A DNA stretch of 6,748 bases from an uncultured Enterobacter sp. (GTDB taxonomy: Bacteria; Pseudomonadota; Gammaproteobacteria; Enterobacterales; Enterobacteriaceae). The stretch covers positions 1-6,748 of the forward strand of contig CAMKZP010000206.1 of NCBI GenBank assembly GCA_946477805.1, written 5' to 3'. Position 1 is the first letter of the stretch; each line of letters starts with the position of its first letter. The translations under genes and the position numbers were made by a program. Below, piece by piece: positions 1 through 6,040 of this stretch. Under the pieces are notes generated by a model that saw only the letters and a program-made list of their open reading frames with translations, was not told the DNA's origin and made no database searches.

Positions 1-5
1 CTCAT
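1..5 (-). CDS. mglC: Galactose/methyl-galactoside ABC permease MglC, first 5 bases only
   Basis: Only an ATG and the next two bases (AG) are inside the window, 15 nt after the mglA stop. An AGGGG Shine-Dalgarno-like stretch sits about 7 nt before the ATG. E. coli MglC begins Met-Ser-Ala, and ATG-AG fits a Met-Ser start. The call rests on operon order (mglB-mglA-mglC is invariant in enterobacteria) and on this start signal. No protein sequence can be read. The product would be the multi-pass inner-membrane permease of the galactose importer. Confidence 0.55.
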
Positions 6-20
6 GAGGAGCCCCTGATC

Positions 21-1541
21 TTAAAGGTGCAAAGACGCAAGACGCAAAATTTCGTTTTGCGTAGTCGTTTTGGTGTCAACAATACCGGCAACGAGACCAT
101 TGCTCATCACCAGAATACGATCTGTGATCCCTAACAATTCCGGCATTTCGGAAGAAATAATAATGATCCCTTTATTCTTTTTAGCCAGCTCAGCGATCAG
201 CTGATAAATTTCAAACTTTGCACCCACATCGATACCGCGGGTCGGTTCATCCAGCATCAGAATTTCAGGCTGGGTTAACAGCCAGCGGCCGATAATCACC
301 TTTTGCTGGTTACCGCCCGAGAGCGAACCAATTTGCGTACGGTGGCCCGGCGTTTTGACGCGCATGGAGTCAATGACCCACTGGGTATCGCTCTTCATGC
401 GGGAATTATCCAGCAGGCCGATTTTACTTTTATAGTTACGGATATTGGAAATTAACGAGTTAAAGTTAATATCCAGATACGCGTAAATACCGGTTGAGCG
501 ACGCTCTTCCGTTACCAGCGCAAAACCGTGGTTAATGGCTTCGTTGGCGTTGTGGTTGTTAATTTTCTTCCCGTGCAGGGTGATGGTACCGCCCGACTTT
601 TCACGGATACCAAACAGGGTTTCCACGATATCGGTACGTTTAGCCCCTACCAGCCCTGCAATGCCGAGGATTTCGCCTTTATGCAGGTCGAAAGAGACAT
701 CGCGAATCGACGGCTGGCGCAGCGACGTCAGGTTACGTACTTCCAGAATAACTTCGCCCGGCGTGTTTTCACGGTCCGGGAAGCGCTGGTTCAGGGAGCG
801 GCCCACCATCATGGCGATGATCTTGTCCATATCCAGCCCCTCCAGCGGCTGGGTAGCAATCCACTGGCCGTCGCGCAGGATGGTGATTTCATCGCACAGC
901 TGGAAAATTTCTTCCATCTTATGGGAGATATACACAATGCCGCAGCCGCGCTCTTTCAGCTTGCGAATAATGGTGAAAAGGTGGTTAACCTCTTTTTCCG
1001 TTAATGAGGAGGTCGGTTCATCCATGATGACGATTTTGGCGTCATAGGAGAACGCTTTCGCAATTTCGATCATCTGCATCTGGGATACGGATAATGTACC
1101 CACGCGGGCGCGCGGATCGATATCAATATCCAGCTCGTCGAAAATGGCTTTGGTGTCGCGATACATTTTATCCTGATCGACAAAAACACCTTTGGTTGGG
1201 TAACGACCCAGCCACATATTATCCATTACCGAGCGTTGCAGTACCAGGTTCAATTCCTGGTGAACCATGGAGATACCGTTTTCCAGCGCTTCTTTCGCTG
1301 AATGGAAATCGATCTCCTTTCCCTGAAAAAGAATGCTGCCAGAATCTTTTTGATAGATCCCAAAAAGACATTTTAATAATGTTGATTTACCCGCACCGTT
1401 CTCCCCCATCAAGGCATGAATAGAGTGAGGACGCACTTTTAAATTAACATTATCGAGTGCCTTAACGCCGGGAAAAGACTTGTTGACACCGGTCATTTCC
1501 AACAAGTATTCACCGGACGACTGAGTATTTGTGCTGACCAT
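21..1541 (-). CDS. mglA: Galactose/methyl-galactoside import ATP-binding protein MglA
   Basis: This is the cytoplasmic ATPase of the MglBAC importer, which energises uptake of galactose and beta-methylgalactoside. The 506-residue product equals the E. coli length and is nearly identical to it. It is a tandem double-ABC protein of the carbohydrate CUT2 type. Domain 1 has Walker A GENGAGKST (46-54), Q-loop Gln95, a degenerate signature LSVSQ (150-154), Walker B IVIMDEPT (170-177) and switch His207. Domain 2 has a degenerate Walker A (GLVGAKRT, 296-303), a canonical signature LSGGNQQK (407-414), Walker B ILMLDEPT (427-434), and Glu-Met where the switch His would be. This asymmetry is normal for the family: one composite site is catalytic. 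The start at 1541 (MVSTNT) matches E. coli and has AAGG 7 nt upstream. An ATG eight codons earlier (1565) lacks homology. It follows mglB after 79 nt and precedes mglC by 15 nt. Confidence 0.97.
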   Translation of the reverse strand: MVSTNTQSSGEYLLEMTGVNKSFPGVKALDNVNLKVRPHSIHALMGENGAGKSTLLKCLFGIYQKDSGSILFQGKEIDFHSAKEALENGISMVHQELNLVLQRSVMDNMWLGRYPTKGVFVDQDKMYRDTKAIFDELDIDIDPRARVGTLSVSQMQMIEIAKAFSYDAKIVIMDEPTSSLTEKEVNHLFTIIRKLKERGCGIVYISHKMEEIFQLCDEITILRDGQWIATQPLEGLDMDKIIAMMVGRSLNQRFPDRENTPGEVILEVRNLTSLRQPSIRDVSFDLHKGEILGIAGLVGAKRTDIVETLFGIREKSGGTITLHGKKINNHNANEAINHGFALVTEERRSTGIYAYLDINFNSLISNIRNYKSKIGLLDNSRMKSDTQWVIDSMRVKTPGHRTQIGSLSGGNQQKVIIGRWLLTQPEILMLDEPTRGIDVGAKFEIYQLIAELAKKNKGIIIISSEMPELLGITDRILVMSNGLVAGIVDTKTTTQNEILRLASLHL

Positions 1542-1549
1542 AATTATAC
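1542..1549 (-). promoter_or_regulatory. mglA ribosome binding site deciding the start
   Basis: On the minus strand AAGG, then TATAATT, leads into the ATG at 1541. This supports initiation there rather than at the in-frame ATG at 1565, which has no purine-rich stretch at a usable distance. Confidence 0.6.
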
Positions 1550-1574
1550 CTTGTTGGCCTCGCATATCGCGTTA

Positions 1575-1599
1575 TAAAAGGGCGCAACGAATTGCGCCC
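1575..1599 (-). terminator. mglB-mglA intergenic hairpin with U-tract (partial terminator)
   Basis: On the minus strand a perfect 8-bp stem (GGGCGCAA / TTGCGCCC) closes on a TTCG tetraloop and is followed at once by TTTTAT. It begins about 20 nt after the mglB stop and ends 34 nt before the mglA start. It looks like an intrinsic terminator, but mglA and mglC must still be expressed, so I infer partial termination and/or a 3'-end stabiliser for mglB mRNA. Either would give the excess of periplasmic binding protein over ATPase and permease that is usual for ABC importers. Confidence 0.8.
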
Positions 1600-1620
1600 A
1601 GTGGAGACACTACAACGAAC

Positions 1621-2619
1621 TTATTTACCAATAAACTCAGCCAGGTTGGACTGGTCTACGCCCACGTAAGGTACGCGAACGATTTTATTTTCGATTTTCC
1701 AGCTGGTGCCGTCAGCAGCACCTTTACCGTCGGCCAGGTTTTTCGCCAGGTCGAAGGTGGCTTTCGCCTGGTTGTTGGCATCGTTCAGCACGGTACCGGC
1801 CATTGCGCCAGATTTAACCAGCGCCAGGGCTTCCGGCAGCGCATCCACGCCGAAGACCGGAATAGAGGATTTGTTGTGCGCTTTCAGCGCTTCGACTGCA
1901 CCCATTGCCATGGCATCGTTGTTGGCGATAACCACTTCAATTTTGTTCGCGTTCGGGCCGGACAGCCACGCGTCCATCTTATCTTTCGCCTGAGCGGTAT
2001 CCCACATCGCGGTATCTAACGCCAGCTGCTGGGTTTTCAGGCCTTTGTCGTTCAGCTCTTTGATAACGTAGGTTGTACGTGCTTCAGCATCCGGGTGGCC
2101 AGGTTCGCCTTTCAGCAGAACAAACTGAATCTGACCGTCTTTGTTCAGGTCCCAGTTCGGGTTCGCCGCCCAGTGTTTAGCAATCAGATCGCCCTGGATA
2201 ATGCCGGACTCTTTGGAGTCAGTGCCCACGTAGTACGCTTTGTCATAGCTATCCAGCGCTTTACGGGAAGGCTCTTTGTTGAAGAAGACGATTGGCACGT
2301 TCTGGCCGCGCGCTTTCTCGATAACGGTGCCTGCTGCAGCCGGGTCCACCAGGTTGATGGCGAGGGCTTTCACGCCTTTTGCCAGCAGAACGTCGATTTG
2401 GTCGTTTTGTTTGGACTGGTCGTTCTGGGAGTCGTTCATCAGCAGCTGTACGTCCGGCGCTGATTTACCGTCTTTCTCGATAGCTTTGCGCACAACGGAC
2501 ATGAAGTTGTCGTCGTACTTATAGATTGTCACACCAATACGGGTATCCGCAGCGTGCGCTGCTGCACCAAAAAGCATGCTTGCCATTACAGCAGACAGAG
2601 TCAACACCTTCTTATTCAT
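1621..2619 (-). CDS. mglB: Periplasmic D-galactose/D-glucose-binding protein MglB
   Basis: MglB binds galactose or glucose in the periplasm, delivers it to MglC-MglA, and also feeds the Trg chemoreceptor. The 332-residue length equals that of E. coli. A Sec signal peptide is clear: basic MNKK, a hydrophobic core, then a cut after AHA (residue 23). In mature numbering, Asp14 and Phe16 (in YDDNF) are sugar ligands. The calcium-binding loop DLNKDGQIQ keeps the alternating Asp/Asn/Asp/Gln/Gln ligands. Other ligand-bearing segments (NDSQNDQ, PGHPDAEAR, TAMWDTA, ANNDAMAMG, GVDALPEAL) are intact. The start at 2619 has GGAG 5 nt upstream. It is the first gene of the mgl operon and is transcribed from the CRP/GalS-controlled promoter at about 2836. 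The C-terminus differs slightly from E. coli (ends AEFIGK). Confidence 0.98.
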   Translation of the reverse strand: MNKKVLTLSAVMASMLFGAAAHAADTRIGVTIYKYDDNFMSVVRKAIEKDGKSAPDVQLLMNDSQNDQSKQNDQIDVLLAKGVKALAINLVDPAAAGTVIEKARGQNVPIVFFNKEPSRKALDSYDKAYYVGTDSKESGIIQGDLIAKHWAANPNWDLNKDGQIQFVLLKGEPGHPDAEARTTYVIKELNDKGLKTQQLALDTAMWDTAQAKDKMDAWLSGPNANKIEVVIANNDAMAMGAVEALKAHNKSSIPVFGVDALPEALALVKSGAMAGTVLNDANNQAKATFDLAKNLADGKGAADGTSWKIENKIVRVPYVGVDQSNLAEFIGK

Positions 2620-2835
2620 GGTATCTCCGGTTTTTTTTATGCAGGGTAGTTCGTGTGAATTAACGGTCGGCGGGCAGGTGTTAATAAAACGTTACTGATC
2701 GCCGAAGTTCACTTATAAAATTTCTATCTTCCGTGTTCGGTAACGCTCCAGAAATGCGTTTTATTCGTTGTTTGCGGCACGTTGACTATAGTGAAAGTGA
2801 TTAATCACCGTTACATAGCGTTTCAGCCCCTAAAA
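2620..2835 (-). promoter_or_regulatory. Long mglB 5' leader
   Basis: If transcription starts near 2836, the mgl mRNA carries about 216 untranslated nt. The leader holds no ORF I can support. It contains a 12-bp palindrome GTGATTAATCAC (2797-2808), an overlapping imperfect 22-bp dyad centred on ACTATAGT (2778-2799), and an A8 tract (2631-2638) just 5' of the mglB Shine-Dalgarno GGAG. TATAGT at 2785-2790 could be a second -10, but its -35 (TAACGG, 17-bp spacing) is poor. I do not recognise a riboswitch. Confidence 0.4.
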
Positions 2836-2855
2836 CGCTGACATCATAGTCAGCG
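2832..2855 (-). terminator. Terminator-like hairpin downstream of galS, enclosing the mgl -10
   Basis: On the minus strand a perfect 7-bp stem (CGCTGAC / GTCAGCG, 2855-2836) with loop TATGAT is followed by TTTT (2835-2832). It lies 61 nt past the galS stop and is the only terminator-like structure between galS and mglB. Transcripts starting at the mgl promoter begin at or after its 3' arm, so only RNA running through from galS would fold it. A 7-bp stem with four U residues predicts moderate strength. Confidence 0.55.
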
Positions 2856-2871
2856 CCTTGTTAAGATACTG
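2836..2871 (-). promoter_or_regulatory. mgl operon promoter core (class II CRP-dependent)
   Basis: On the minus strand the -10 hexamer TATGAT lies at 2848-2843 (5 of 6 to TATAAT). It predicts a transcription start near 2836. That start is 41.5 bp from the centre of the CRP site, the classic class II spacing. The matching -35 window (2866-2871, CAGTAT) is poor and overlaps the CRP site, as expected for a promoter needing CRP. The start point is inferred, not observed. Confidence 0.75.
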
Positions 2872-2885
2872 TGAATTTACTCACA
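2870..2885. promoter_or_regulatory. CRP-cAMP site of the mgl promoter
   Basis: TGTGA-ATTTAC-TCACA is a perfect match to the CRP core TGTGA-N6-TCACA. Its centre (2877.5) is 41.5 bp upstream of the predicted mgl start, so CRP would act as a class II activator and give catabolite repression of galactose import. Confidence 0.88.
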
Positions 2886-2887
2886 GA

Positions 2888-2903
2888 TTGAAAACGGTTA
2901 CAT
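2888..2903. promoter_or_regulatory. GalR/GalS operator of the mgl promoter
   Basis: TTGAAAACGGTTACAT fits the GalR/GalS operator consensus GTGNAANCGNTTMCAC at 11 of 13 specified positions, including the central CG. It sits 2 bp upstream of the CRP site (centre to centre 18 bp) and 12 bp after the galS stop. The placement suggests the repressor acts next to, and together with, CRP rather than by covering the start point. Confidence 0.85.
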
Positions 2904-2915
2904 CACATCCTGTAA

Positions 2916-3938
2916 TCAGTTAGTGATCGGAGCCACAATTTGCCGAACGGCGACCGAATGGCGCCGCACCAGCGTCGGCATGAAGCAGTGCGTGGCATCC
3001 GGATCCAGTAGCCCTGCCGCCCCCTGCAGCGCCAGCTCTGTCGCCAGTTTGGCCATGGAGGCAATCGGGTAACGCACCGTGGTAAGCTGCGGGTCGGTGT
3101 AACGGGCGATGGGGATATCATCGAAGCCAATCAGCGATAAATGCTGCGGCACCGCAATGCCGTTGTCTTTCAGGGCGGTAAGCGCGCCTGCCGCCATACT
3201 GTCGTTGTAGGCGAATACTGCGGAGAGCTGCAGATTGCGCCCCAGCAGCTCGACCATGGCCGCCTCCCCGCCCTGCATATCGGGCGTGCCGGTTCCTGTC
3301 CAGCTCTCAGGCGGCACGATGCCGTGCTCTTTCAACGCATTTTGCCAGCCTTCACGCCGCATCTCGTCGTCTTCAATCGAGTGGCTGGAGGCCAGAAAAC
3401 CGATCCGCTGATGGCCATTGTTGATGAGCATCCGCGTCGCCATCATGGCGCCGCTGACGTTATCCAGCCCCACGCAGCGGTGCGCGTATCCCGGTACAAT
3501 CCGGTTGATCAGCACCATGCCGGGGATCTGCTCCATAAAGCCGGCCAGCTCCTCATCGCTCAAGGCTTTTGAGTGAACAATCAGGGCGTTACAGCGCTGG
3601 CGGATCAGCACCTCGATGGCGTGCCGCTCTTTTTCCGCCTCGTGATAGCTGTTGCCGATTAGCACATACTTTTGGTGCTGCTGGGCGACAACGTCCACCG
3701 CTTTGACCAGCGCGCCGAAGAACGCATCCGACACATCCATCACCACCACGCCGATGGTATCGCTGACCTGCGTGGCCAGCGCCTGCGCATTGGCGTTTGG
3801 CCGGTACCCCAGCTGGGTCACGGCTTTCATTACGGTTTCACGGGTTTCAGGGCTGACCAGCGCGCTGTTGTTCAGCACGCGTGAAACGGTAGCCACGGAA
3901 ACGCCCGCCTGACGGGCGACGTCACGAATGGTGATCAT
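2916..3938 (-). CDS. galS: LacI-family galactose isorepressor GalS
   Basis: GalS is the mgl repressor/galactose isorepressor. It binds DNA as a dimer and is released by galactose-type inducers. The 340-residue product has a LacI-type helix-turn-helix at residues 4-24 (VARQAGVSVATVSRVLNN), a hinge helix near PNANAQALA (47-55) and a two-lobed periplasmic-binding-protein-like ligand domain (from about 60). Long identical blocks with E. coli GalS (for example VSDTIGVVVMDVSDAFFGAL) separate it from GalR. The start at 3938 (MITIRDV) has AAGGA 8 nt upstream. An ATG three codons earlier (3947) overlaps that Shine-Dalgarno and is rejected. The C-terminus ends at APITN, about six residues shorter than E. 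coli as recalled. Neighbours are yeiB upstream and the mgl promoter 12 bp after its stop. Its own promoter carries an operator, so it is probably autoregulated. Confidence 0.96.
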   Translation of the reverse strand: MITIRDVARQAGVSVATVSRVLNNSALVSPETRETVMKAVTQLGYRPNANAQALATQVSDTIGVVVMDVSDAFFGALVKAVDVVAQQHQKYVLIGNSYHEAEKERHAIEVLIRQRCNALIVHSKALSDEELAGFMEQIPGMVLINRIVPGYAHRCVGLDNVSGAMMATRMLINNGHQRIGFLASSHSIEDDEMRREGWQNALKEHGIVPPESWTGTGTPDMQGGEAAMVELLGRNLQLSAVFAYNDSMAAGALTALKDNGIAVPQHLSLIGFDDIPIARYTDPQLTTVRYPIASMAKLATELALQGAAGLLDPDATHCFMPTLVRRHSVAVRQIVAPITN

Positions 3939-3951
3939 ATTCACCATCCTT
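3939..3951 (-). promoter_or_regulatory. galS ribosome binding site fixing the start
   Basis: Minus-strand AAGGA is followed by TGGTGAAT and then the ATG at 3938, an 8-nt spacing. The alternative in-frame ATG at 3947 begins within the AAGGATG string itself, so it cannot use this site. Confidence 0.7.
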
Positions 3952-3993
3952 CAAAAGATTGCAGCAGCTCACAGACACCCCCTGTGTTTAGCA

Positions 3994-4028
3994 AGGTGGC
4001 TATTCTGGCAGCGACAGAGAGGGGACTA
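3994..4028 (-). promoter_or_regulatory. galS promoter core (probable)
   Basis: AGAATA on the minus strand (4006-4001) is the best -10 candidate and predicts a start near 3994-3995. That is about 41.5 bp from the CRP site centre (4036.5), mirroring the mgl promoter. No good -35 is visible. The leader would be about 56 nt and contains a weak 5-bp inverted repeat (CACAG/CTGTG, 3970-3986). Confidence 0.5.
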
Positions 4029-4044
4029 CGTGAAGAAGCTCACA
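4029..4044. promoter_or_regulatory. CRP-cAMP site of the galS promoter
   Basis: CGTGA-AGAAGC-TCACA matches TGTGA-N6-TCACA at 9 of 10 core positions. It lies where a class II activator would sit relative to the candidate galS -10, consistent with the known CRP dependence of galS in E. coli. Confidence 0.75.
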
Positions 4045-4047
4045 CGG

Positions 4048-4063
4048 ATGAAAACGCTTACAT
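4048..4063. promoter_or_regulatory. GalR/GalS operator of galS (autoregulation)
   Basis: ATGAAAACGCTTACAT matches the GalR/GalS operator consensus at 11 of 13 specified positions. It is identical to the mgl operator at 14 of 16 bases in the same orientation. It is 3 bp upstream of the galS CRP site. The position implies that GalS and GalR repress galS. Confidence 0.82.
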
Positions 4064-4093
4064 CCGTTTTGTTAATGATTGTGATCCAGATCG

Positions 4094-5251
4094 TTATCCG
4101 GATGTTTTCGACAATGATACGCCCGAAGCATGTGCGGTTAATTTTCGCCACGTCCACTCCAGCGGGCCCTGGCGGAAAAAGCGGAGCCAGATGACCGAAA
4201 ACGCCAGGTTAGCAGCCCAGACCGGAATGACAAACGCCAGCAGCGTCAGGCGGTCGAATTTCATAAACAGGCCGAATCGGTAGAAAAGCGTGGTGCAGAT
4301 GAGCGTCTGCAGGATGTAATTGCTGAGCGCCATTCGGCCAACGCAGGCGATGGCGCCAACGATCCACAGGCGGGAGAGCTGCGGCCAGAAGCCATACGCC
4401 AGCGCCGCGTAGCCGATGGTCTGAAACGGTGCGCTCAGCTCACGCGGCACCTGAAGCAGGAACGCGCACCAGCGGTAATCCCACTGGAGGTGCCACTGCG
4501 CAACCACCGCCGGGAGGTTAATCAGCACGCCCAGCAGCACGAGCCCTGCCCCGGTGCGGCGATAGTGACGCAGGCTGAATTCGCCTTTCAGCCAGCCGGT
4601 GCGCATCAGAGACGCGCCCATCAGCATCATGCCCGCCAGCTGCCAGCCATACTGTGCCCCCAGCGCAATGAGATTATCGCCCAGCATATCCGCGCGATTG
4701 CTGATGGCCTCCGTTCCGCCTTTCAGTTTCCAGAACTGCTCATACTGCAGGCTGGCGGCGTCGGGGATCCAGGATCGGTTGGTCGATTCGCCGGAAATAA
4801 CGCCCAGCAGCAGCAGTACGGCAAGCCCCATGACGTAGAGCATAATGCCGGTGTAAAACAGGCTTTTAACATTTGGCGCATCGCGGACAAGCCGCCAGCA
4901 AATCAGCCCGACCAATCCATAGGCCAGAAGAATATCGCCGTCCCAGAAGAGCAGGCCGTGAATAAAACCGAGGAGTACCAGCAGGGTTAAGCGCGACTGG
5001 ATCCAGCGTGCGCCGCGCCTGAGCAGCATCTGAAGCCCCGCGCCGAAAAGCAGTGCGAAAAGAGTCAGAAACTTCACCTGGGCAAAGAGATCGAGGATCG
5101 CCCACGTCCACGCATCGCGTTGGGTGATATCGCCGTACCAGGCGGGATTAAGGTAAGCCGCCTTCGGCAGGCCGAAGGCGCTGATGTTCAGCAGGAGGAT
5201 ACCGAGGATCGCGACGCCGCGAACAAAATCGAGCGTGACGTTTCGCTCCAT
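4094..5251 (-). CDS. yeiB: DUF418-family inner-membrane protein YeiB
   Basis: The function is not established. The 385-residue length equals E. coli YeiB. It opens with the family hallmark LDFVRGVAILGILLLN (7-22), in which a short charged segment leads into the first membrane helix. Further hydrophobic helices lie near 51-78, 88-102, 106-121, 130-152, 198-216, 233-252, 277-288, 296-323 and 337-359. A conserved polar patch HGLLFWDGDILLAYG (98-112) lies between helices. The C-terminal DUF418 half includes RMALSNYILQT (306-316) and ends with GPLEWTWR (362-369). It begins 18 nt after the folE stop with only a weak GGGG Shine-Dalgarno, so it is probably translated from a folE-yeiB transcript. The pairing with folE is conserved in E. 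coli but does not reveal its role. It faces no terminator I can see before the galS regulatory region. Confidence 0.93.
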   Translation of the reverse strand: MERNVTLDFVRGVAILGILLLNISAFGLPKAAYLNPAWYGDITQRDAWTWAILDLFAQVKFLTLFALLFGAGLQMLLRRGARWIQSRLTLLVLLGFIHGLLFWDGDILLAYGLVGLICWRLVRDAPNVKSLFYTGIMLYVMGLAVLLLLGVISGESTNRSWIPDAASLQYEQFWKLKGGTEAISNRADMLGDNLIALGAQYGWQLAGMMLMGASLMRTGWLKGEFSLRHYRRTGAGLVLLGVLINLPAVVAQWHLQWDYRWCAFLLQVPRELSAPFQTIGYAALAYGFWPQLSRLWIVGAIACVGRMALSNYILQTLICTTLFYRFGLFMKFDRLTLLAFVIPVWAANLAFSVIWLRFFRQGPLEWTWRKLTAHASGVSLSKTSG

Positions 5252-5269
5252 GGTGCCAGCCCCGTTTGA

Positions 5270-5938
5270 TTAGTTGTGGTGACGCACGGCGCGCAGGAAC
5301 TCCTGGCGGGTGTTCTGGCTCGACTTAAACAGGCCACCCAGCGACGTGGTGGTGGTTGCACTGGTCGCATCGCGGACACCGCGCGCCTTCACGCAGTAGT
5401 GCACCGCGTCGATGGAGACCGCCACGTTATTGGTGCCCAGCAGGGTCTGCAGCGCGATCAGGATCTGCTGCGTCAGACGTTCCTGCACCTGCGGACGCTG
5501 GGAGAAGAAGCGGACGATGCGGTTGATTTTGGACAGCCCAATCACCGTATCTTTCGGAATATAGGCTACCGTCGCTTTACCATCGATGGTCACGAAGTGG
5601 TGCTCGCAGGTGCTGGTCAGCGTGATGTCGCGAACCGTTACCATCTCATCGACCTTCATCTTGTTTTCGATGACGGTGATTTTGGGGAAGTTCGCGTAAT
5701 CGAGGCCGGAGAAAATCTCGTCGACGTACATTTTTGCGATGCGACGCGGCGTCTCCATCAGACTGTCATCGCTCAGATCGAGATTCAGCAGTTGCATGAT
5801 TTCGGTCATATGGCCGGAAATCAGATTCTTACGGGTTTCATTATCCAACTCCTGAACCGGCGGGCGCAGTGGCGTTTCAAGACCGTGCGCAACCAGAGCT
5901 TCGTGGACCAGGGCAGCTTCTTTACTGAGTGATGGCAT
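5270..5938 (-). CDS. folE: GTP cyclohydrolase I (type IA) FolE
   Basis: FolE converts GTP to 7,8-dihydroneopterin triphosphate and formate, the first step of tetrahydrofolate (and 7-deazaguanine) synthesis, in the cytoplasm as a homodecamer. The 222-residue product matches E. coli almost throughout. The zinc ligands are present as Cys111 and His114 (in STCEHHF) and Cys182 (in HYC), counting Met as 1. Catalytic His113 and His180 are intact. The core motif ending GLSKINRIV (134-142) is also present, with Gln152 in RPQVQERLT. The start at 5938 (MPSLSKE) matches E. coli and has AGGAG 6 nt upstream. The frame stays open 26 codons further to an ATG at 6016, but that extension has no homology. The gene is transcribed with yeiB, 18 nt downstream. 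Confidence 0.98.
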   Translation of the reverse strand: MPSLSKEAALVHEALVAHGLETPLRPPVQELDNETRKNLISGHMTEIMQLLNLDLSDDSLMETPRRIAKMYVDEIFSGLDYANFPKITVIENKMKVDEMVTVRDITLTSTCEHHFVTIDGKATVAYIPKDTVIGLSKINRIVRFFSQRPQVQERLTQQILIALQTLLGTNNVAVSIDAVHYCVKARGVRDATSATTTTSLGGLFKSSQNTRQEFLRAVRHHN

Positions 5939-6040
5939 TGTTATCTCCTGCAGGTGTGGCGTCTTCTGCCCTCGTTGTGGCAAAAGTGTGCGCTCATTGT
6001 GCGTGAGGCGGCGCACATAATCCAGTATTCACGATGATAA
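5939..6040 (-). promoter_or_regulatory. folE upstream region, probable promoter
   Basis: About 100 bp separate the transporter stop from the folE start. On the minus strand TATCAT (6039-6034; 5 of 6 to TATAAT) is the best -10, with a weak -35 (AAGGCA) 17 bp upstream inside the transporter 3' end. It would start RNA near 6027. An inverted repeat TGTGCGC / GCGCACA (5987-5993 and 6011-6017, 17-nt gap) lies in the would-be leader. AGGAG for folE is at 5945-5949. I see no intrinsic terminator after the transporter, so read-through into folE cannot be excluded. Confidence 0.35.

Noticed and set aside
2651..2665. TGTGA half of a CRP site near the mglB start
   Set aside because: The second half (TCACA) is absent at the right spacing, and the site lies deep in the transcribed leader.
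3833..3841. GTGAAACCG half-operator (minus strand) inside galS
   Set aside because: Only the left half matches; the right half (TAATG) does not, and the codons encode conserved protein sequence.
3881..3896. GTGAAACGGTAGCCAC inside galS resembling a GalR operator (10 of 13 positions)
   Set aside because: The central CG is disrupted, and the bases encode the conserved VATVSR recognition helix of LacI proteins, which explains them without an operator.
4094..5251. Signs of a novel defence, toxin-antitoxin or mobile system near yeiB
   Set aside because: There are no transposase, integrase, nuclease or toxin motifs, no terminal repeats, and gene order matches the enterobacterial core.
5276..5932. 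218-codon open frame on the plus strand opposite folE
   Set aside because: It is antisense to the near-invariant folE gene, its translation shows no recognisable domain, and long antisense frames are common opposite codon-biased genes.
5939..6016. N-terminal extension of FolE to the ATG at 6016
   Set aside because: The 26 extra residues have no similarity to FolE, and AGGAG is placed correctly for the ATG at 5938.
5939..6040. Tandem met boxes (MetJ sites) upstream of folE
   Set aside because: I looked for adjacent AGACGTCT-like octamers; the best stretch (AGAAGACG) matches at about 5 of 8 and has no good partner.
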